A DNA stretch of 64,000 nt from Nostocoides sp. F2B08 (GCF_009184895.1 NZ_WESE01000002.1:186001-250000), one strand, 5' to 3'; counted from the stretch's first letter, positions 17,755-27,839 are shown. Numbers and translations: made by a program. Notes: a model not told the origin generated them from the letters alone.

Positions 17755-18510
17755 ATGGCGAACGCGACCGCCGCGGCGCACGGTCTGGATGTCCTCACCC
17801 TCCTCGCCCGCCACGGCGAGCCGCTGCCCGCGGCGACGATCGCGCGCGAGCTCGGGCTGCCGCGGTCGAGCGTCTACCACCTGCTCGCGGTGCTCACCTC
17901 GCGCGGCTTCGTCCGCCACCTGCCGGAGGAGCGCCGCTACGGTCTCGGCGTGGCGGTGTACGAGCTCGGCTCGGCGTACCAGCGCCAGGCGCCGCTGCAG
18001 CGGGTCGCGCGCCGCGTCATGGATCGGCTCGTCGACGACACCCGGCTCAACGCCCACCTGGCTGTCCTGCACGGTCGCGACGTCCTGTACGTCATCGAGC
18101 AGCGCGCCCCGGGCGGACCGCACCTGGTCAGCGACGTCGGTGTTCGACTGCCGGCATCGCTCACAGCCACCGGCCTGGCGATGCTCGCCGCCCTACCGGC
18201 GGCGCAGGTCCGCGCGCTGTACCCGGGGCGGGAGGCCTTCGTGCAGCGCGCAGGTCGGGGTCCGACCTCGCTCCTCGCGCTACGCCGGGAGCTGCAGGAC
18301 ACCCGCGCCCGTGGGTATGCGCTCGAGGACGGCCTCGTCACGCCCGGTCTGGCGTCGGTCGCGGTGGCCGTGCTGGATCACAACGACTACCCGGTAGCCG
18401 CCGTGGCCGCGACCTACCCCGTCGACCGCGTGTTCGAGGTCGGCGTCGTCGTCGGGTCCGTGCGCACCGCCGCCGCCGAAGTCACCCGCCGCATCCGCGG
18501 CCGCCGCTGA
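17755..18510 (+). CDS. IclR-family regulator, probable hut regulator
   Basis: This 251-residue protein has an N-terminal winged helix (GLDVLTLLARHGEPLPAATI, ARELGLPRSSVYHLLAVL, RYGLGVAVYELG) and a C-terminal IclR ligand domain ending near GVVVGSVRTAAAEV. IclR proteins bind small metabolites, and the divergent position next to hutH suggests sensing of histidine, urocanate or a later intermediate. Whether it represses or activates cannot be told. ATG at 17755 follows TAGGAGGTGAC, a strong Shine-Dalgarno sequence. The gene converges on xylB, ending 14 nt from it. Confidence 0.88.
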   Translation: MANATAAAHGLDVLTLLARHGEPLPAATIARELGLPRSSVYHLLAVLTSRGFVRHLPEERRYGLGVAVYELGSAYQRQAPLQRVARRVMDRLVDDTRLNAHLAVLHGRDVLYVIEQRAPGGPHLVSDVGVRLPASLTATGLAMLAALPAAQVRALYPGREAFVQRAGRGPTSLLALRRELQDTRARGYALEDGLVTPGLASVAVAVLDHNDYPVAAVAATYPVDRVFEVGVVVGSVRTAAAEVTRRIRGRR

Positions 18511-18524
18511 CGCAGCGCAGTCGC

Positions 18525-19826
18525 TCACTCGCCGAGCAGCGTCCTCGCCGCCTGACGCGCAGCACCCAGCGCCACGTACTCCGCCGGAGGGGGGACCTCG
18601 ATCGGTACGCCGAGCACCGACGGGGCGATCTCGCGTACTGCGTGGGACTGCGCACCTCCACCGACGAGGACGGCGCGACGGATCGGTACTCCGAGACCGC
18701 GCAGAGCGTCGAGGCCGGCGGCCAGACCCCCGAGCATTCCTTCGACCGCGGCACGGGCGAGGTTCTCCCGCGTCGTCGAGGTCAGCGTCATGCCGTGCAG
18801 CTCGGCGGTGGCGTCCGGCAGGTTGGGGGTGCGTTCACCCTCGAAGTACGGCACCAGGTGAAGACCTTCCGCACCGGGAGGAGCTGCGAGTGCGAGCCGA
18901 CTGAGCCCCTCGTGGTCCACCGCGAGCAGCCTGGCGATGACGTCGAGGACCCGGGCCGCATTGAGCGTGCAGACCAGCGGGAGGAAGTGCCCGTCGGCCG
19001 AGGCGAACCCGGCCACCGCACCCGTTGGGTCGACGACCGGCGAGTCGCTCACGGCAAACACCGTACCGCTGGTGCCGATCGAGACGACCACATCGCCGAG
19101 GACGGCACCCACCCCGACACCGGCAGCGGCGTTGTCGCCCGCGCCCGGCCCGACCCGACGACCACCGGCATCGGCCACGCGTGCGTCATGGGCGAGCACG
19201 CGCGGCACGACGACATCCTGCCCGAGGGCCGCCACGAGCAGCTCACGGTCGTACTCGCCGGTCGCGGGAGACCAGTACCCGGTGCCCGATGCCTCGGAGC
19301 GGTCCGTGACGAGTTCGTCGAGCACCGGGCCGCGCGGGCTGTCGGGGCCGAAGCCGCGCAACCGCCAGGTGAGCCAGTCGTGGGGAAGCGCGACTGCCGC
19401 AACCCGTGCGGCCTGTGCCGGCTCGTGGTCGCGCAGCCACCGAAGCTTGGCGACGGTGAACGACGCCACGGGCACGCTGCCGGTGCGCCTGGCCAGCTCG
19501 GCGGCGCCGAACTCGGCCACCAGGGCTCCAGCCGCGGATGCCGAGCGAGTGTCGTTCCACAGCAGCGCATCGCGGACCACCTGACCGTTCTCGTCGAGCG
19601 CCACCATGCCGTGCTGTTGCCCGCCGATCGCCCAGGCTGCCACATCGTCGAGCCCTCCGGCGTCGGCGATCGCGGCTCGCAGGGCACTCCACCACGCCTC
19701 CGGGTCGATCGACGTGCCGTCGGGGTGCGCTGCCCGCCCCTCGCGGAGGACGGAGCCGGTGTCGGTGTCGACGACGACGACCTTGCACGACTGGGTCGAG
19801 CTGTCGACCCCCATCACCAATGGCAT
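18525..19826 (-). CDS. xylB: Xylulokinase
   Basis: This 433-residue FGGY-family kinase phosphorylates D-xylulose to xylulose 5-phosphate. Signatures are [17 protein letters not shown] (ATPase phosphate-1 loop), GGQQHGMV (substrate site), [12 protein letters not shown] (phosphate-2) and [16 protein letters not shown] (adenosine motif). It is some 30-50 residues shorter than many xylulokinases but has all motifs. It lies 18 nt downstream of xylA on the same strand, so the two form an operon. Confidence 0.92.
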   Translation of the reverse strand: MPLVMGVDSSTQSCKVVVVDTDTGSVLREGRAAHPDGTSIDPEAWWSALRAAIADAGGLDDVAAWAIGGQQHGMVALDENGQVVRDALLWNDTRSASAAGALVAEFGAAELARRTGSVPVASFTVAKLRWLRDHEPAQAARVAAVALPHDWLTWRLRGFGPDSPRGPVLDELVTDRSEASGTGYWSPATGEYDRELLVAALGQDVVVPRVLAHDARVADAGGRRVGPGAGDNAAAGVGVGAVLGDVVVSIGTSGTVFAVSDSPVVDPTGAVAGFASADGHFLPLVCTLNAARVLDVIARLLAVDHEGLSRLALAAPPGAEGLHLVPYFEGERTPNLPDATAELHGMTLTSTTRENLARAAVEGMLGGLAAGLDALRGLGVPIRRAVLVGGGAQSHAVREIAPSVLGVPIEVPPPAEYVALGAARQAARTLLGE

Positions 19827-19844
19827 GCGAGGACCGGCTTCCGG

Positions 19845-21032
19845 TCAGCGAGCGCCCATGAGGTGCTCGGTCGCCAACTGCTGCAGCCGAACGAACCCGC
19901 ATCCTCTGCCGCCGAAGTACGCCGAGGTGTCGAAGTCCTCGAACGCCGAAGGATCGGCCAGCAGCTCATCGTAGGACTCGTCGGCACCGAGCGTGGGGGT
20001 GGCCAGCTCAGGGACCCGCGCGTCGCCGAGCGCCTGCTGCACCTCGGGGTCGGCGCGGAACGCCTCCGTCCGCTCCTTGAGCAGCAGGTACGTCCGCATG
20101 TTCGCCGCAGCCGACTGCCACACGCCCGTCTCGTCCTCGGTGCGGCTCGGCTTGAAGTCGAAGTGACGTGGCCCGTCGTAGGACGGGCCGCCGCCCGGGC
20201 CACCGTTCTCGAGGAGGTCGACGAGAGCGAAGGCGTTGTGGAGGTCTCCGTGGCCGAACACGAGGTCCTGGTCGTACTTGATGCCGCGCTGGCCGTTGAG
20301 GTCGATGTGGAAGAGCTTCCCGTGGTAGAGCGCCTGGGCCACCCCGGCCGCGAAGTTCAGGCCCGCCATCTGCTCGTGGCCGACCTCTGGGTTCAGGCCC
20401 ACCAGCTCGGGGTGCTCGAGCGAGTCGATGAACGCGAGAGCGTGACCGACGGTCGGCAGGAGAATGTCTCCGCGGGGCTCGTTCGGCTTCGGCTCGATCG
20501 CGAACCGGATGCTGTATCCCTTGTCGATAGCGTACTGACCCATGAGGTTGACCGCCTCGCGGTACCGCTCGAGCGCGGTCCGCACGTCCTTGGCGGCGTC
20601 GTACTCGGCACCCTCCCGACCGCCCCACATGACGAAGGTCTCGGCACCGAGCTCGACACCGAGCTCGAGCTGGCGTAGCGCCTTGCGAAGGGCGAACCGC
20701 CGTACTCGGCGGTCGTTGGACGTGAACCCGCCGTCCTTGAACACAGGTGCCGAGAAGAGGTTGGTGGTGACCATCGGGATCTTCAGACCCGTGGCGTCCA
20801 GCACACCCTTGAGCCGGTCGATCTGCGTCTGACGCTCCGCGTCGCTGGAGCCGAACGGGAAGAGATCGTCATCGTGGAACGTCAGACCGTATGCGCCCAG
20901 CTCGGCGAGCTTCTCCACCGCATGGACGACGTCGAGCGGCGGTCGGGTCGGGCCGCCGAACGGGTCGGTTCCGCCATACCCGATCGTCCAGAGACCGAAG
21001 GTGAACTTGTCGGATGGGACGGGGGGCCTCAT
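19845..21032 (-). CDS. xylA: Xylose isomerase
   Basis: This 395-residue TIM-barrel enzyme interconverts D-xylose and D-xylulose. The catalytic His-Asp pair is in [13 protein letters not shown], and metal-binding residues are in [18 protein letters not shown] and [23 protein letters not shown], all as in class I (actinobacterial) xylose isomerases. The ATG at 21032 was chosen because AAGGAG lies 7 nt upstream; an in-frame extension to 21050 has no such site. The divergent LacI regulator and its operators lie in the 170 bp upstream. Confidence 0.95.
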   Translation of the reverse strand: MRPPVPSDKFTFGLWTIGYGGTDPFGGPTRPPLDVVHAVEKLAELGAYGLTFHDDDLFPFGSSDAERQTQIDRLKGVLDATGLKIPMVTTNLFSAPVFKDGGFTSNDRRVRRFALRKALRQLELGVELGAETFVMWGGREGAEYDAAKDVRTALERYREAVNLMGQYAIDKGYSIRFAIEPKPNEPRGDILLPTVGHALAFIDSLEHPELVGLNPEVGHEQMAGLNFAAGVAQALYHGKLFHIDLNGQRGIKYDQDLVFGHGDLHNAFALVDLLENGGPGGGPSYDGPRHFDFKPSRTEDETGVWQSAAANMRTYLLLKERTEAFRADPEVQQALGDARVPELATPTLGADESYDELLADPSAFEDFDTSAYFGGRGCGFVRLQQLATEHLMGAR

Positions 21033-21061
21033 GGCATTACTCCTTGACACCGGATAGAATT

Positions 21062-21144
21062 GTTGTCTCTCACAACGTATACCTCTGTGGGACGAGTGTC
21101 CAGAGCGGTTGTCGAAAGTTGTCGGAGTTCTCCTCGAAACTTGT
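21062..21144. promoter_or_regulatory. xylA/lacI intergenic operators
   Basis: Two near-identical half-sites, TCGAAAGTTGT at 21112-21122 and TCGAAACTTGT at 21134-21144, lie 22 bp apart (two helical turns). A separate inverted repeat, GTTGT-CTCTC-ACAAC, lies at 21062-21076 next to the xylA start. The 11-mer TTGTCGAAAGT at 21109-21119 recurs upstream of the sugar-transporter operon at 27858-27868. These are likely binding sites for the LacI and/or ROK regulators. Confidence 0.6.
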
Positions 21145-21202
21145 GCAACGATAGCGACGGCGGCCCCAACCGTGAGCCCGCCGACGAACGGTCCAGTCCC
21201 AC

Positions 21203-22228
21203 ATGACGAGGAAGGAGCCCGCCGTGGCAGCCCGATCAGGGGTCACGCTCGCCGAGATCGCCGCGGAGGCCGGGGTGTCCCTCTCGACGATGTCGAAGGT
21301 GCTCAACGGGCACGCCGACGTCGCCGCCTCGACGCGCGCTCGACTCGAGGAGCATCTGACCCGGCACGGCTACCAACGCCGCGGTGCCCAGCGCGCCGAG
21401 ACCATCGAGCTGGTCTTCCACGAGCTCGAGCCCACGTGGTCGATGGAGGTCATCGAGGGCGTCGAGGACGTGGCCCAGCAGGCGGGACTGTCGGTCGTGC
21501 TCACCGTGAGCGGTGACCGCCACTCACCCGCACCCGACTGGATCGACGGCGTCCTACGGCGACGGCCGCTCGGGGTCGTGCTCGTCTTCTCCGACCTCGC
21601 GACCCCGCACCGCGAGAAGTTGCGCTCGCGCGGAGTCCGGTTCGCGATCGTCGACCCGGCGGGCGACCCCGCTCCCGACGTGCCGTCGGTCGGCTCGGCC
21701 AACTGGTCGGGCGGTCTTGCGGCGACCCGGCATCTCATCGAGCTCGGACACCGCCGCATCGCCGCCATCACCGGCCCCGAGGACATGATGTGCTCGCTGG
21801 CCCGCGTCGACGGGTACCGCTCCGCCATGAATGCGGCGAACCTGCCGATCGACCCCGACTGGATCCGCTTCGGGGACTTCCACCCCACCGGAGGCGAGGC
21901 GCACGCGAGCGAGCTCCTCGCCAGAGCCGACCGGCCCACCGCGATCTTCGCCGGCAGTGACCTGCAGGCGCTGGGTGTGATCAGCGCCGCCGCTGCTCAG
22001 GGACTCAACGTCCCGGGTGACCTCTCGGTCGTCGGGTACGACGACATCGCGCTCGCACGCTGGTTGAGCCCGCAGCTGACCACGGTGCACCAGCCGCTGC
22101 GCCGCATGGGCGAGGAGGCCGCGCGCCTCGTCATGCGGCTCGCCGCCGGCGAGAGCGTCGACACGCTGCGCATGGATCTCGCCACCCACCTCGTGGTGCG
22201 CGGCAGCACCGCACCCCCGGCACCCTGA
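21203..22228 (+). CDS. LacI-family regulator of the xylose genes
   Basis: This 341-residue regulator has an N-terminal LacI helix-turn-helix ([23 protein letters not shown]) and a periplasmic-binding-protein-like sensor domain with [28 protein letters not shown] and [23 protein letters not shown]. It is divergent from xylA, so control of xylAB is the natural inference, with xylose or a related sugar as effector. Actinobacterial xylose regulators are otherwise often ROK proteins, and one of those lies at 27961. It converges on the GH3 gene with 18 nt between stops. Confidence 0.88.
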   Translation: MTRKEPAVAARSGVTLAEIAAEAGVSLSTMSKVLNGHADVAASTRARLEEHLTRHGYQRRGAQRAETIELVFHELEPTWSMEVIEGVEDVAQQAGLSVVLTVSGDRHSPAPDWIDGVLRRRPLGVVLVFSDLATPHREKLRSRGVRFAIVDPAGDPAPDVPSVGSANWSGGLAATRHLIELGHRRIAAITGPEDMMCSLARVDGYRSAMNAANLPIDPDWIRFGDFHPTGGEAHASELLARADRPTAIFAGSDLQALGVISAAAAQGLNVPGDLSVVGYDDIALARWLSPQLTTVHQPLRRMGEEAARLVMRLAAGESVDTLRMDLATHLVVRGSTAPPAP

Positions 22229-22246
22229 CCCTGCGCGCCCGGAGCG

Positions 22247-24601
22247 TCACCCAGTCGGCGTTACGCAGACCTCGGCGTGCAGGGCGCGCGTGTGATCGAC
22301 GATCCGCGCGTCGCCGACCAGCCGCACCGGCACCGCACCGACGATGGCGGCGCTGGACCGACCGAACCCGAGCACGAGCTCGCCGGGCTCGACGACGCGG
22401 CGGCCGTCGCGTCCGGTGAAACTCGCGAGGTCCGCGGGCACGAGGAACGAGACCACCGCGCTCGCACCGGCGTCCAGGTCCACCCGGGCATAGCTGATGA
22501 GGCGTTGCGCGGGCTGGACGACGCTGGCGACGACGTCATGGAGGTACAGCTGCACCACCTCCGTGCCCGTCCGGTCGCCCTCGTTGCAGATGCGCACCGA
22601 CACGCTGACCGCTCCGTCGGTGCCGATCTCGGCGGCGTCCGCGACGGCGTCGCTCCACGCGAACGAGGTGTAGCCCAGCCCGTGACCGAAGGCGAAGGCC
22701 GGAGTCGGGTCGACGGACGAGATGCCGCTGCGACGAGCCAAGGGAGCCGCGAGATAGGTCGACGGCTGGGCGCCCGGGTCCGACGGCACACTCACCGGGA
22801 GCCGACCGCTCGGGTTGACCCGCCCCGAGAGCACGCCGGCCAGCGCGGGCGTGCCCTCCTCGCCGACGAAGAAGGCCTCGATGATCGCCGCAGCGGTCGA
22901 GACGGCGTTGCCGAGCGCATACGGACGCCCCGCGAGCAGGGTCGCGATCGTCGGAACACCGGTGGCGATGACGGCGTCGAGCAGTTCCTGCTGCGCACCG
23001 GGCAGGCTCAGGTCGGCTGCGTCGCAGCCCTCGCCGCTCGTGCCCCGCCCGAACAGCCCGGCGCGATCTCCGAGGGCGACGATCGCGACGTCCGCGGCTC
23101 GCACGGCGGCGAGCGCTGCGTCGAAATCGCGCTCGCCCCCGTCGATGCTGGTGCCTCTCACAGAGGTAACCTCGGCCTCGGGGAACTCCACGCGTACCGA
23201 CTCGAGCAGGGTGGGCAGCGCGATACCCATTCCGAAGTCGGGGTGGTGGATGCCGACATGGAGCGGGAACGAGTAGCACCCGAGTACGGCATACGGCTCG
23301 TCGCCGTTGGGGCCGATCAGGGCGATGCGCCGCGGGGCGCGCAAAGGGAGCGTCCCGTCGTTGGACAGCAGCACGATCGCGCGCTCGGCGAGCTCGCGCG
23401 CGAAGGCGCGGTTCTCGACCGGGTCGAGGTCCACCGAGCCGCGCACGTCGTCGGCCGACGCGTCCCGGCGCCCGGCCAGCACAGCCGGCACGTATCCCTC
23501 CTCGCCGTCGAGTAGGCCGACGTCGATCTTCTGGGCCAGCACCCGTCGCAGGGCCCGGTCGATGAGCTCCTCGGGCACGGTCCCGTCCCGCACCGCCGCG
23601 ACCAGGGCGGCACCGAAGGTCTTGCGCCCCGGCAGCTCGACGTCGATCCCCGCCTGCAGCGCCTGGTGCGCCGCGTCGGTCCAGTCCGTGGCCACTCCGT
23701 GCAGCGTGTGCAGGAAGCCGATGCTGAAGTAGTCGGCGACGACCGTCCCCGCGAAGCCCCAGGTGTCACGCAGCAGGCCGGTGAGGAGGTGCGCATCCGC
23801 CGCTGCCGGCACCCCGTCCACATCGGTGTAGGAGTTCATCACACTGCGGACGCCGCTCTCGCGGATCGCCATCTCGAACGGGGGCAGGATGACATCGGCG
23901 AGCTCGCGCGGACCGATCGAGACCGGCGCGAGGTTGCGCCCGGCCTTCGAGGCGGAGTACCCCGCGAAGTGCTTGAGCGTCGCGATGATCCCTGCCGACT
24001 CCAGCCCTTGGATGTAGGCGGTGGCGATCGTCCCGACGAGGTACGGGTCCTCACCGATGGTCTCCTCGACGCGTCCCCAGCGGGCGTCACGCACGACGTC
24101 CAGGACCGGCGCGAGTCCTTGGTGGATTCCCATCGCGCGCAGGTCGGCGCCGATCCGCTCGGCCATGCGCCGGACGAGCGCAGGGGAGAACGACGCCCCC
24201 CACGACAACGGCACGGGGTATGCCGTCGCGCCCCAGGCAGCGAAGCCCGCGAGACACTCCTCGTGCGCCAGGGCCGGGATGCCGAGGCGCGACTCCGCTA
24301 CGATCCGGCGCTGCGAGCGCAGGAGCGAGACCGCTCCCGCGGCGGGGTCGACCGGAACGGTGCCGTAGGGGCGGGTCAGCTGCCCCAGCCCGAGCGGTGC
24401 GACGTCGGCGAGGTCGACGTCCTCGGTCATGTCGTTCTGGTTGGGCGCGACCTCGGCACCGTCGTTGGAGGCCGCGATCCAGATGCCGTGCAGCTGGGCG
24501 ACCCTCTCCTCGAGGGTGAGTGCGGCGAGCAGAGCCTCGACGCGCTCGGTGACGGATGCCTCGGCATCGCGCCAGACCTCGCCCGAGCGAGTGTGCGTCA
24601 T
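22247..24601 (-). CDS. Glycoside hydrolase family 3 (beta-glucosidase/beta-xylosidase)
   Basis: This 784-residue GH3 enzyme removes beta-linked sugars from short oligosaccharides or glycosides. The TIM-barrel domain includes GLAPVLDVVRDARWGR, EETIGEDPYLVG, TLKHFAGYSA and the probable nucleophile Asp of GTVVADYFSI. A second domain (AIVLLSNDGTLPL, RIALIGPN) and a C-terminal fibronectin-III-like domain (FGHGLGYTSF, GTEVVQLYL) follow. No signal peptide is present, so it acts inside the cell on imported oligosaccharides. It overlaps the second permease gene by ATGA at 24598-24601, tying it to the transporter; context favours xylosides over glucosides. Confidence 0.9.
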   Translation of the reverse strand: MTHTRSGEVWRDAEASVTERVEALLAALTLEERVAQLHGIWIAASNDGAEVAPNQNDMTEDVDLADVAPLGLGQLTRPYGTVPVDPAAGAVSLLRSQRRIVAESRLGIPALAHEECLAGFAAWGATAYPVPLSWGASFSPALVRRMAERIGADLRAMGIHQGLAPVLDVVRDARWGRVEETIGEDPYLVGTIATAYIQGLESAGIIATLKHFAGYSASKAGRNLAPVSIGPRELADVILPPFEMAIRESGVRSVMNSYTDVDGVPAAADAHLLTGLLRDTWGFAGTVVADYFSIGFLHTLHGVATDWTDAAHQALQAGIDVELPGRKTFGAALVAAVRDGTVPEELIDRALRRVLAQKIDVGLLDGEEGYVPAVLAGRRDASADDVRGSVDLDPVENRAFARELAERAIVLLSNDGTLPLRAPRRIALIGPNGDEPYAVLGCYSFPLHVGIHHPDFGMGIALPTLLESVRVEFPEAEVTSVRGTSIDGGERDFDAALAAVRAADVAIVALGDRAGLFGRGTSGEGCDAADLSLPGAQQELLDAVIATGVPTIATLLAGRPYALGNAVSTAAAIIEAFFVGEEGTPALAGVLSGRVNPSGRLPVSVPSDPGAQPSTYLAAPLARRSGISSVDPTPAFAFGHGLGYTSFAWSDAVADAAEIGTDGAVSVSVRICNEGDRTGTEVVQLYLHDVVASVVQPAQRLISYARVDLDAGASAVVSFLVPADLASFTGRDGRRVVEPGELVLGFGRSSAAIVGAVPVRLVGDARIVDHTRALHAEVCVTPTG

Positions 24602-25491
24602 CCCTTCACCGCGCCGCTCAGGCCACTGACAATGCGCTTCTCCGCCGCGAGGAAGAAGACGAGCGCGGGAATCATGGCTAGGGAGGTGTAGGCGAGGACG
24701 GCGCCGGTGTTCTGCGAGTACTGCGTGGAGAACTGGGTCAGACCGAGGGGAAGGGGCCACCACTCCTGCGGCAGCGTGCCGGTGCTGATCACGAGAAGCG
24801 GGAGGAGGTAGCCGTTCCAGGAGGCGACGAAGGCGAGGATCCCAACGGTGATCAGCCCGGGCTTCGACAGCGGGAGGAGGATCCGCCAGAAGAACTGCAT
24901 CCGGGAGGCGCCGTCGATGACGGCGGCTTCCTCCATCTCCTCGGGGATGGCGCGCAGGAACGGCGTGAGGATGATGATCGTCGTCGGCAGGGCGAACGCG
25001 ATGCCGGGGATGATGACGCCCCAGTAGGTGCCGTGCAGCCCGAGGGTTCGCAGCATAAGGGTCAGCGGGAGGGCGGCGACCGTGAGCGGGAACATCAGTC
25101 CCGCGGCGAAGAGCGTGTAGAGCCCCTGTCTTCCCCGGAAGGTGTAGCGGGCGATGACGTATGCGGCCATCAGGCCCGCGACGACCACACCGGCGGTCGT
25201 GCAGACCGCGAGGAAGATGCTGGCCAGCACGTTGCCCCAGAACCGCTGCGCCGTCAGCACGGCGATCCAGTTGTCGAGGACCCACGGGTCGGGCAGGCCG
25301 GCGGGGTTCGCATTGAGGTCGGCGGTGGTGCGGAACCCGCCGATGAAGACGTACACGACTGGGCCTATGGCCAGTGCGGCGACACCGAGGGCGATCAGAT
25401 AGATGAACGGCCTGCCCAGGTTGAGGCGTCGCTTCTCCGGTGGTGGGGTCTCGCGGCGGACATCGGCAGCCGGCGTGGTGGAAACGGTCAT
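24598..25491 (-). CDS. Sugar ABC transporter permease (MalG type)
   Basis: This 297-residue integral membrane protein of the carbohydrate-uptake-1 family has about six transmembrane segments and the cytoplasmic EAA loop EEMEEAAVIDGASRMQFFWRI, which docks on the ATPase. It is the partner of the preceding permease, starting 1 nt after its stop codon. No ATPase gene is in the operon, so a shared MsiK-type ATPase encoded elsewhere is likely, as is usual for actinobacterial sugar importers. Confidence 0.92.
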   Translation of the reverse strand: MTVSTTPAADVRRETPPPEKRRLNLGRPFIYLIALGVAALAIGPVVYVFIGGFRTTADLNANPAGLPDPWVLDNWIAVLTAQRFWGNVLASIFLAVCTTAGVVVAGLMAAYVIARYTFRGRQGLYTLFAAGLMFPLTVAALPLTLMLRTLGLHGTYWGVIIPGIAFALPTTIIILTPFLRAIPEEMEEAAVIDGASRMQFFWRILLPLSKPGLITVGILAFVASWNGYLLPLLVISTGTLPQEWWPLPLGLTQFSTQYSQNTGAVLAYTSLAMIPALVFFLAAEKRIVSGLSGAVKG

Positions 25492-25492
25492 G

Positions 25493-26488
25493 TCAGCGCA
25501 CTCCTCTCGTAACCGCTCCCGCGAGGTCGCGCCGTAGCGCGAGGCGTTGGTAGCCGAGCGCGATGACCAGCGAGATCAGGAACAGGATGACCGCGATGGC
25601 GCTGCCGTAGCCGGGCTGACCGGCGAACTGGCCCTGCTGCACCATGTATGTCGCCATCGTCTCGGTCGACATCTGTCGGACGGTCGGGGCGACGGTCACC
25701 CACACCATGTCGAACACCTGCAGCGAGCCGATGATCGACAGGAACGCCCAGATGCGGATCGTGGGCGCCAGGAGCGGCAGCGTGACGTACCGCTGGGTCT
25801 GCCACCACGACGCGCCGTCGATCTCAGCCGCCTCCCCGAGCTCCTTGGGCACACCTTGCAGGCCGGCGAGCATGAGCAGGATCGCGAACCCGACGTACTT
25901 CCAGGTGAGGATGAGGAAGATGGTGTACAGCGCGATGTCCGGGTCGGCGAGCCAGTTGCGCTGCAGGAATCCGAGGCCGAGGCCTTCGAGCAAAGCGTTG
26001 ACACCCCCATTGGGCTGGAGCAGCAACTTCCAGGTGAGACCAGCGATGACTTCGGCGAGCACGTAGGGCACGAAGATCAGCAGGCGCAGCACGCCGCGGC
26101 CGCGCAGGCGGCGGTTGAGCAGCAGGGCGATAGCGATGGCGAGCGGTCCCTGCACGAGCAGGGATGCGAACAGGATGAAGAAGGTGTTCGTGATCGCCCT
26201 GCGGAACTCGGGGGTCGAGAACGCTCTGGTGTAGTTGTCCAGTCCGACGAAGCGCTCGGCGTTGAGCATGTCCCAGCTGAACGCCGCAGGAAGGTTGAAG
26301 AAGCTGTAGACCGCCGCCAGCACCACGGGGACGATGACGAACCCGATGAACAGGATCAGCGCCGGAGCGACGAAGACGACGACCTCGACCCACGTGCGGG
26401 TCCGGCCATTGCGATGCCGTACTCGCGGAGGGCGGAGGACACCCGGGCCCGCGGTCTCCGCGGGCCCGGGTGCAGTGAGGGAAGCCAT
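25493..26488 (-). CDS. Sugar ABC transporter permease (MalF type)
   Basis: This 331-residue permease has six predicted membrane segments starting with VEVVVFVAPALILFIGFVIV and the EAA loop KELGEAAEIDGASWWQTQRYV. It would form the heterodimeric channel with the next gene. The start ATG at 26488 lacks a clear Shine-Dalgarno sequence and lies 11 nt after the binding-protein stop, so it depends on coupling. Codons 6-16 are contained in a perfect 15-bp hairpin, which probably lowers permease production relative to the binding protein. Confidence 0.9.
   Translation of the reverse strand: MASLTAPGPAETAGPGVLRPPRVRHRNGRTRTWVEVVVFVAPALILFIGFVIVPVVLAAVYSFFNLPAAFSWDMLNAERFVGLDNYTRAFSTPEFRRAITNTFFILFASLLVQGPLAIAIALLLNRRLRGRGVLRLLIFVPYVLAEVIAGLTWKLLLQPNGGVNALLEGLGLGFLQRNWLADPDIALYTIFLILTWKYVGFAILLMLAGLQGVPKELGEAAEIDGASWWQTQRYVTLPLLAPTIRIWAFLSIIGSLQVFDMVWVTVAPTVRQMSTETMATYMVQQGQFAGQPGYGSAIAVILFLISLVIALGYQRLALRRDLAGAVTRGVR
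26440..26472 (-). promoter_or_regulatory. 15-bp perfect hairpin at the start of the permease gene
   Basis: CACCCGGGCCCGCGG at 26440-26454 and its exact inverse complement at 26458-26472 surround a 3-nt loop. It sits just after the binding-protein gene, inside the first codons of the permease. Stems here often protect the abundant binding-protein mRNA or stop part of the transcripts; no T-run follows. Confidence 0.7.
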
Positions 26489-26499
26489 CGTGCTGGGTG

Positions 26500-27828
26500 C
26501 TACAGCGTCGCCGCCGCGTCCTGCATCCTCGTGATGATGTCCTCCGGTGTGCCGTTGCCGGCGACGAGGTTGACGATGCCCTCGTTCATGGCGTTGCCGA
26601 CGGTGGTGCCGTACTCGGTGTCGAGCCACAGCTGGACGAAGGAGGCCTGGGACAGACCGTCGGCGACCGCCTTGAGGTTGGGGTCCTCGAGCGAGCTCTG
26701 GGCGGCGGTGACAGTGGGGATGCCCGATCCGCTCGCAGCGAACTGACTCTGGACCTCTTCGCTCATGATGTAGGCGAGCAGGTCGGCACACTCCGTGGGG
26801 GCGTCCTTGGCGCAGCCGAAGCCGTCACCGCCGCCGAGTGCTGCGTTCGGATCGCCCGCGGAGCCCTCGATTGCCGGGAAGGGGAACCAGCCGAGGAACG
26901 GCGGAACCTGCTCGTCGGGCGTCAGCCCGCCAATCACGCCGGCGTTCCAGTGACCCATGAGCTCCATGGCCGCCTGGCCGTTCGCGATGAGCCCGGCCGA
27001 GGAGCCGGCACCGGTCTGTGCCGGAGTGCCGAGGAAGCCTTCCTGGAAGGGCTCGGAGGCGATGAACTCCTCCAACTCCGTCCCGGCCTCGATCCAGCAC
27101 GGGTCGGTGAAGTCGAACTCCGCGGCGGCCGTGGTCAGCGTGTCCGGCGAGCACGAGTGCAGGGCGAACTGGTACCACCAGTGCGCGGCCGGCCACTTGT
27201 CGCCGGCGCCGACCGCGATGGGAGTGGCGTCGATGGCCTTGAGCTTGTCGACCGCCTCGTTGAGCTCGGTCAGTGTCGTGGGCGGTGACTCGATGCCCGC
27301 CTCGGCGAAGAGATCCGTGTTGTACCAGAAGCCCTCGATGCCGAAGGTGAACGGGATGCCGTACGTGGCTCCGTCGACCTGCCACGGGTTGACCGTCGCC
27401 CCGACGCTGGCGATGGTGTCCGGGATCATGTCGTCGAGCTGCATGAGGTAGTCGTTGGCGACCTGATCGCGGATCTCGCCTCCGGGCCACACCTGGAACA
27501 GGTCGGGGCTGTCACCGGAGGCCAGCGCATTCGGGATGAGCGTGCGCTGCAGCTCCTCGTTCTGATATCCGGTCTGCACGACCGTGACCCCGGGGTTGTT
27601 CGCCTCGAAGTCCGCTGCGACCTGCGCCCACACCTCCGGCATCGGCCCCGACGTGGCGTTGTGCCACCAGGTGAGGGTCACATCTTCGGCTGTGCCCGAT
27701 TCGTCCCCCCCGCCTGTCCCGGGCGCGGCGGTATCGGAGCTGTCACCGCCACACGCGGCCAGAGCACCGAGAACCACGCCTGCGGCGGCGATCCGGGCGA
27801 CCGTTCGCTGGATGCTGCGTCTGCTCAT
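26500..27828 (-). CDS. Sugar ABC transporter substrate-binding lipoprotein
   Basis: This 442-residue binding protein has a signal peptide ending in the lipobox LAAC (about residue 25) and the two-lobe fold of CUT1 sugar receptors, with VTLTWWHNATSG, LASGDSPDLFQVWPGGE, YGIPFTFGIEGFWYNTDLF and GAGDKWPAAHWWYQF. It would capture a pentose oligosaccharide or similar sugar outside the membrane. First gene of the transporter-GH3 operon, with a double palindrome 12-38 nt upstream that probably serves as operator. The start ATG at 27828 follows GAGAGG. Confidence 0.92.
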   Translation of the reverse strand: MSRRSIQRTVARIAAAGVVLGALAACGGDSSDTAAPGTGGGDESGTAEDVTLTWWHNATSGPMPEVWAQVAADFEANNPGVTVVQTGYQNEELQRTLIPNALASGDSPDLFQVWPGGEIRDQVANDYLMQLDDMIPDTIASVGATVNPWQVDGATYGIPFTFGIEGFWYNTDLFAEAGIESPPTTLTELNEAVDKLKAIDATPIAVGAGDKWPAAHWWYQFALHSCSPDTLTTAAAEFDFTDPCWIEAGTELEEFIASEPFQEGFLGTPAQTGAGSSAGLIANGQAAMELMGHWNAGVIGGLTPDEQVPPFLGWFPFPAIEGSAGDPNAALGGGDGFGCAKDAPTECADLLAYIMSEEVQSQFAASGSGIPTVTAAQSSLEDPNLKAVADGLSQASFVQLWLDTEYGTTVGNAMNEGIVNLVAGNGTPEDIITRMQDAAATL

Positions 27829-27839
27829 CGTTGAACCTC

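Noticed and set aside
24602-25285. Extending the GH3 gene to a 1012-residue protein
   Set aside because: The extra 228 residues lie inside the MalG-type permease gene in another frame and are Arg/His-rich nonsense. The ATG at 24601 with ATGA overlap fits.
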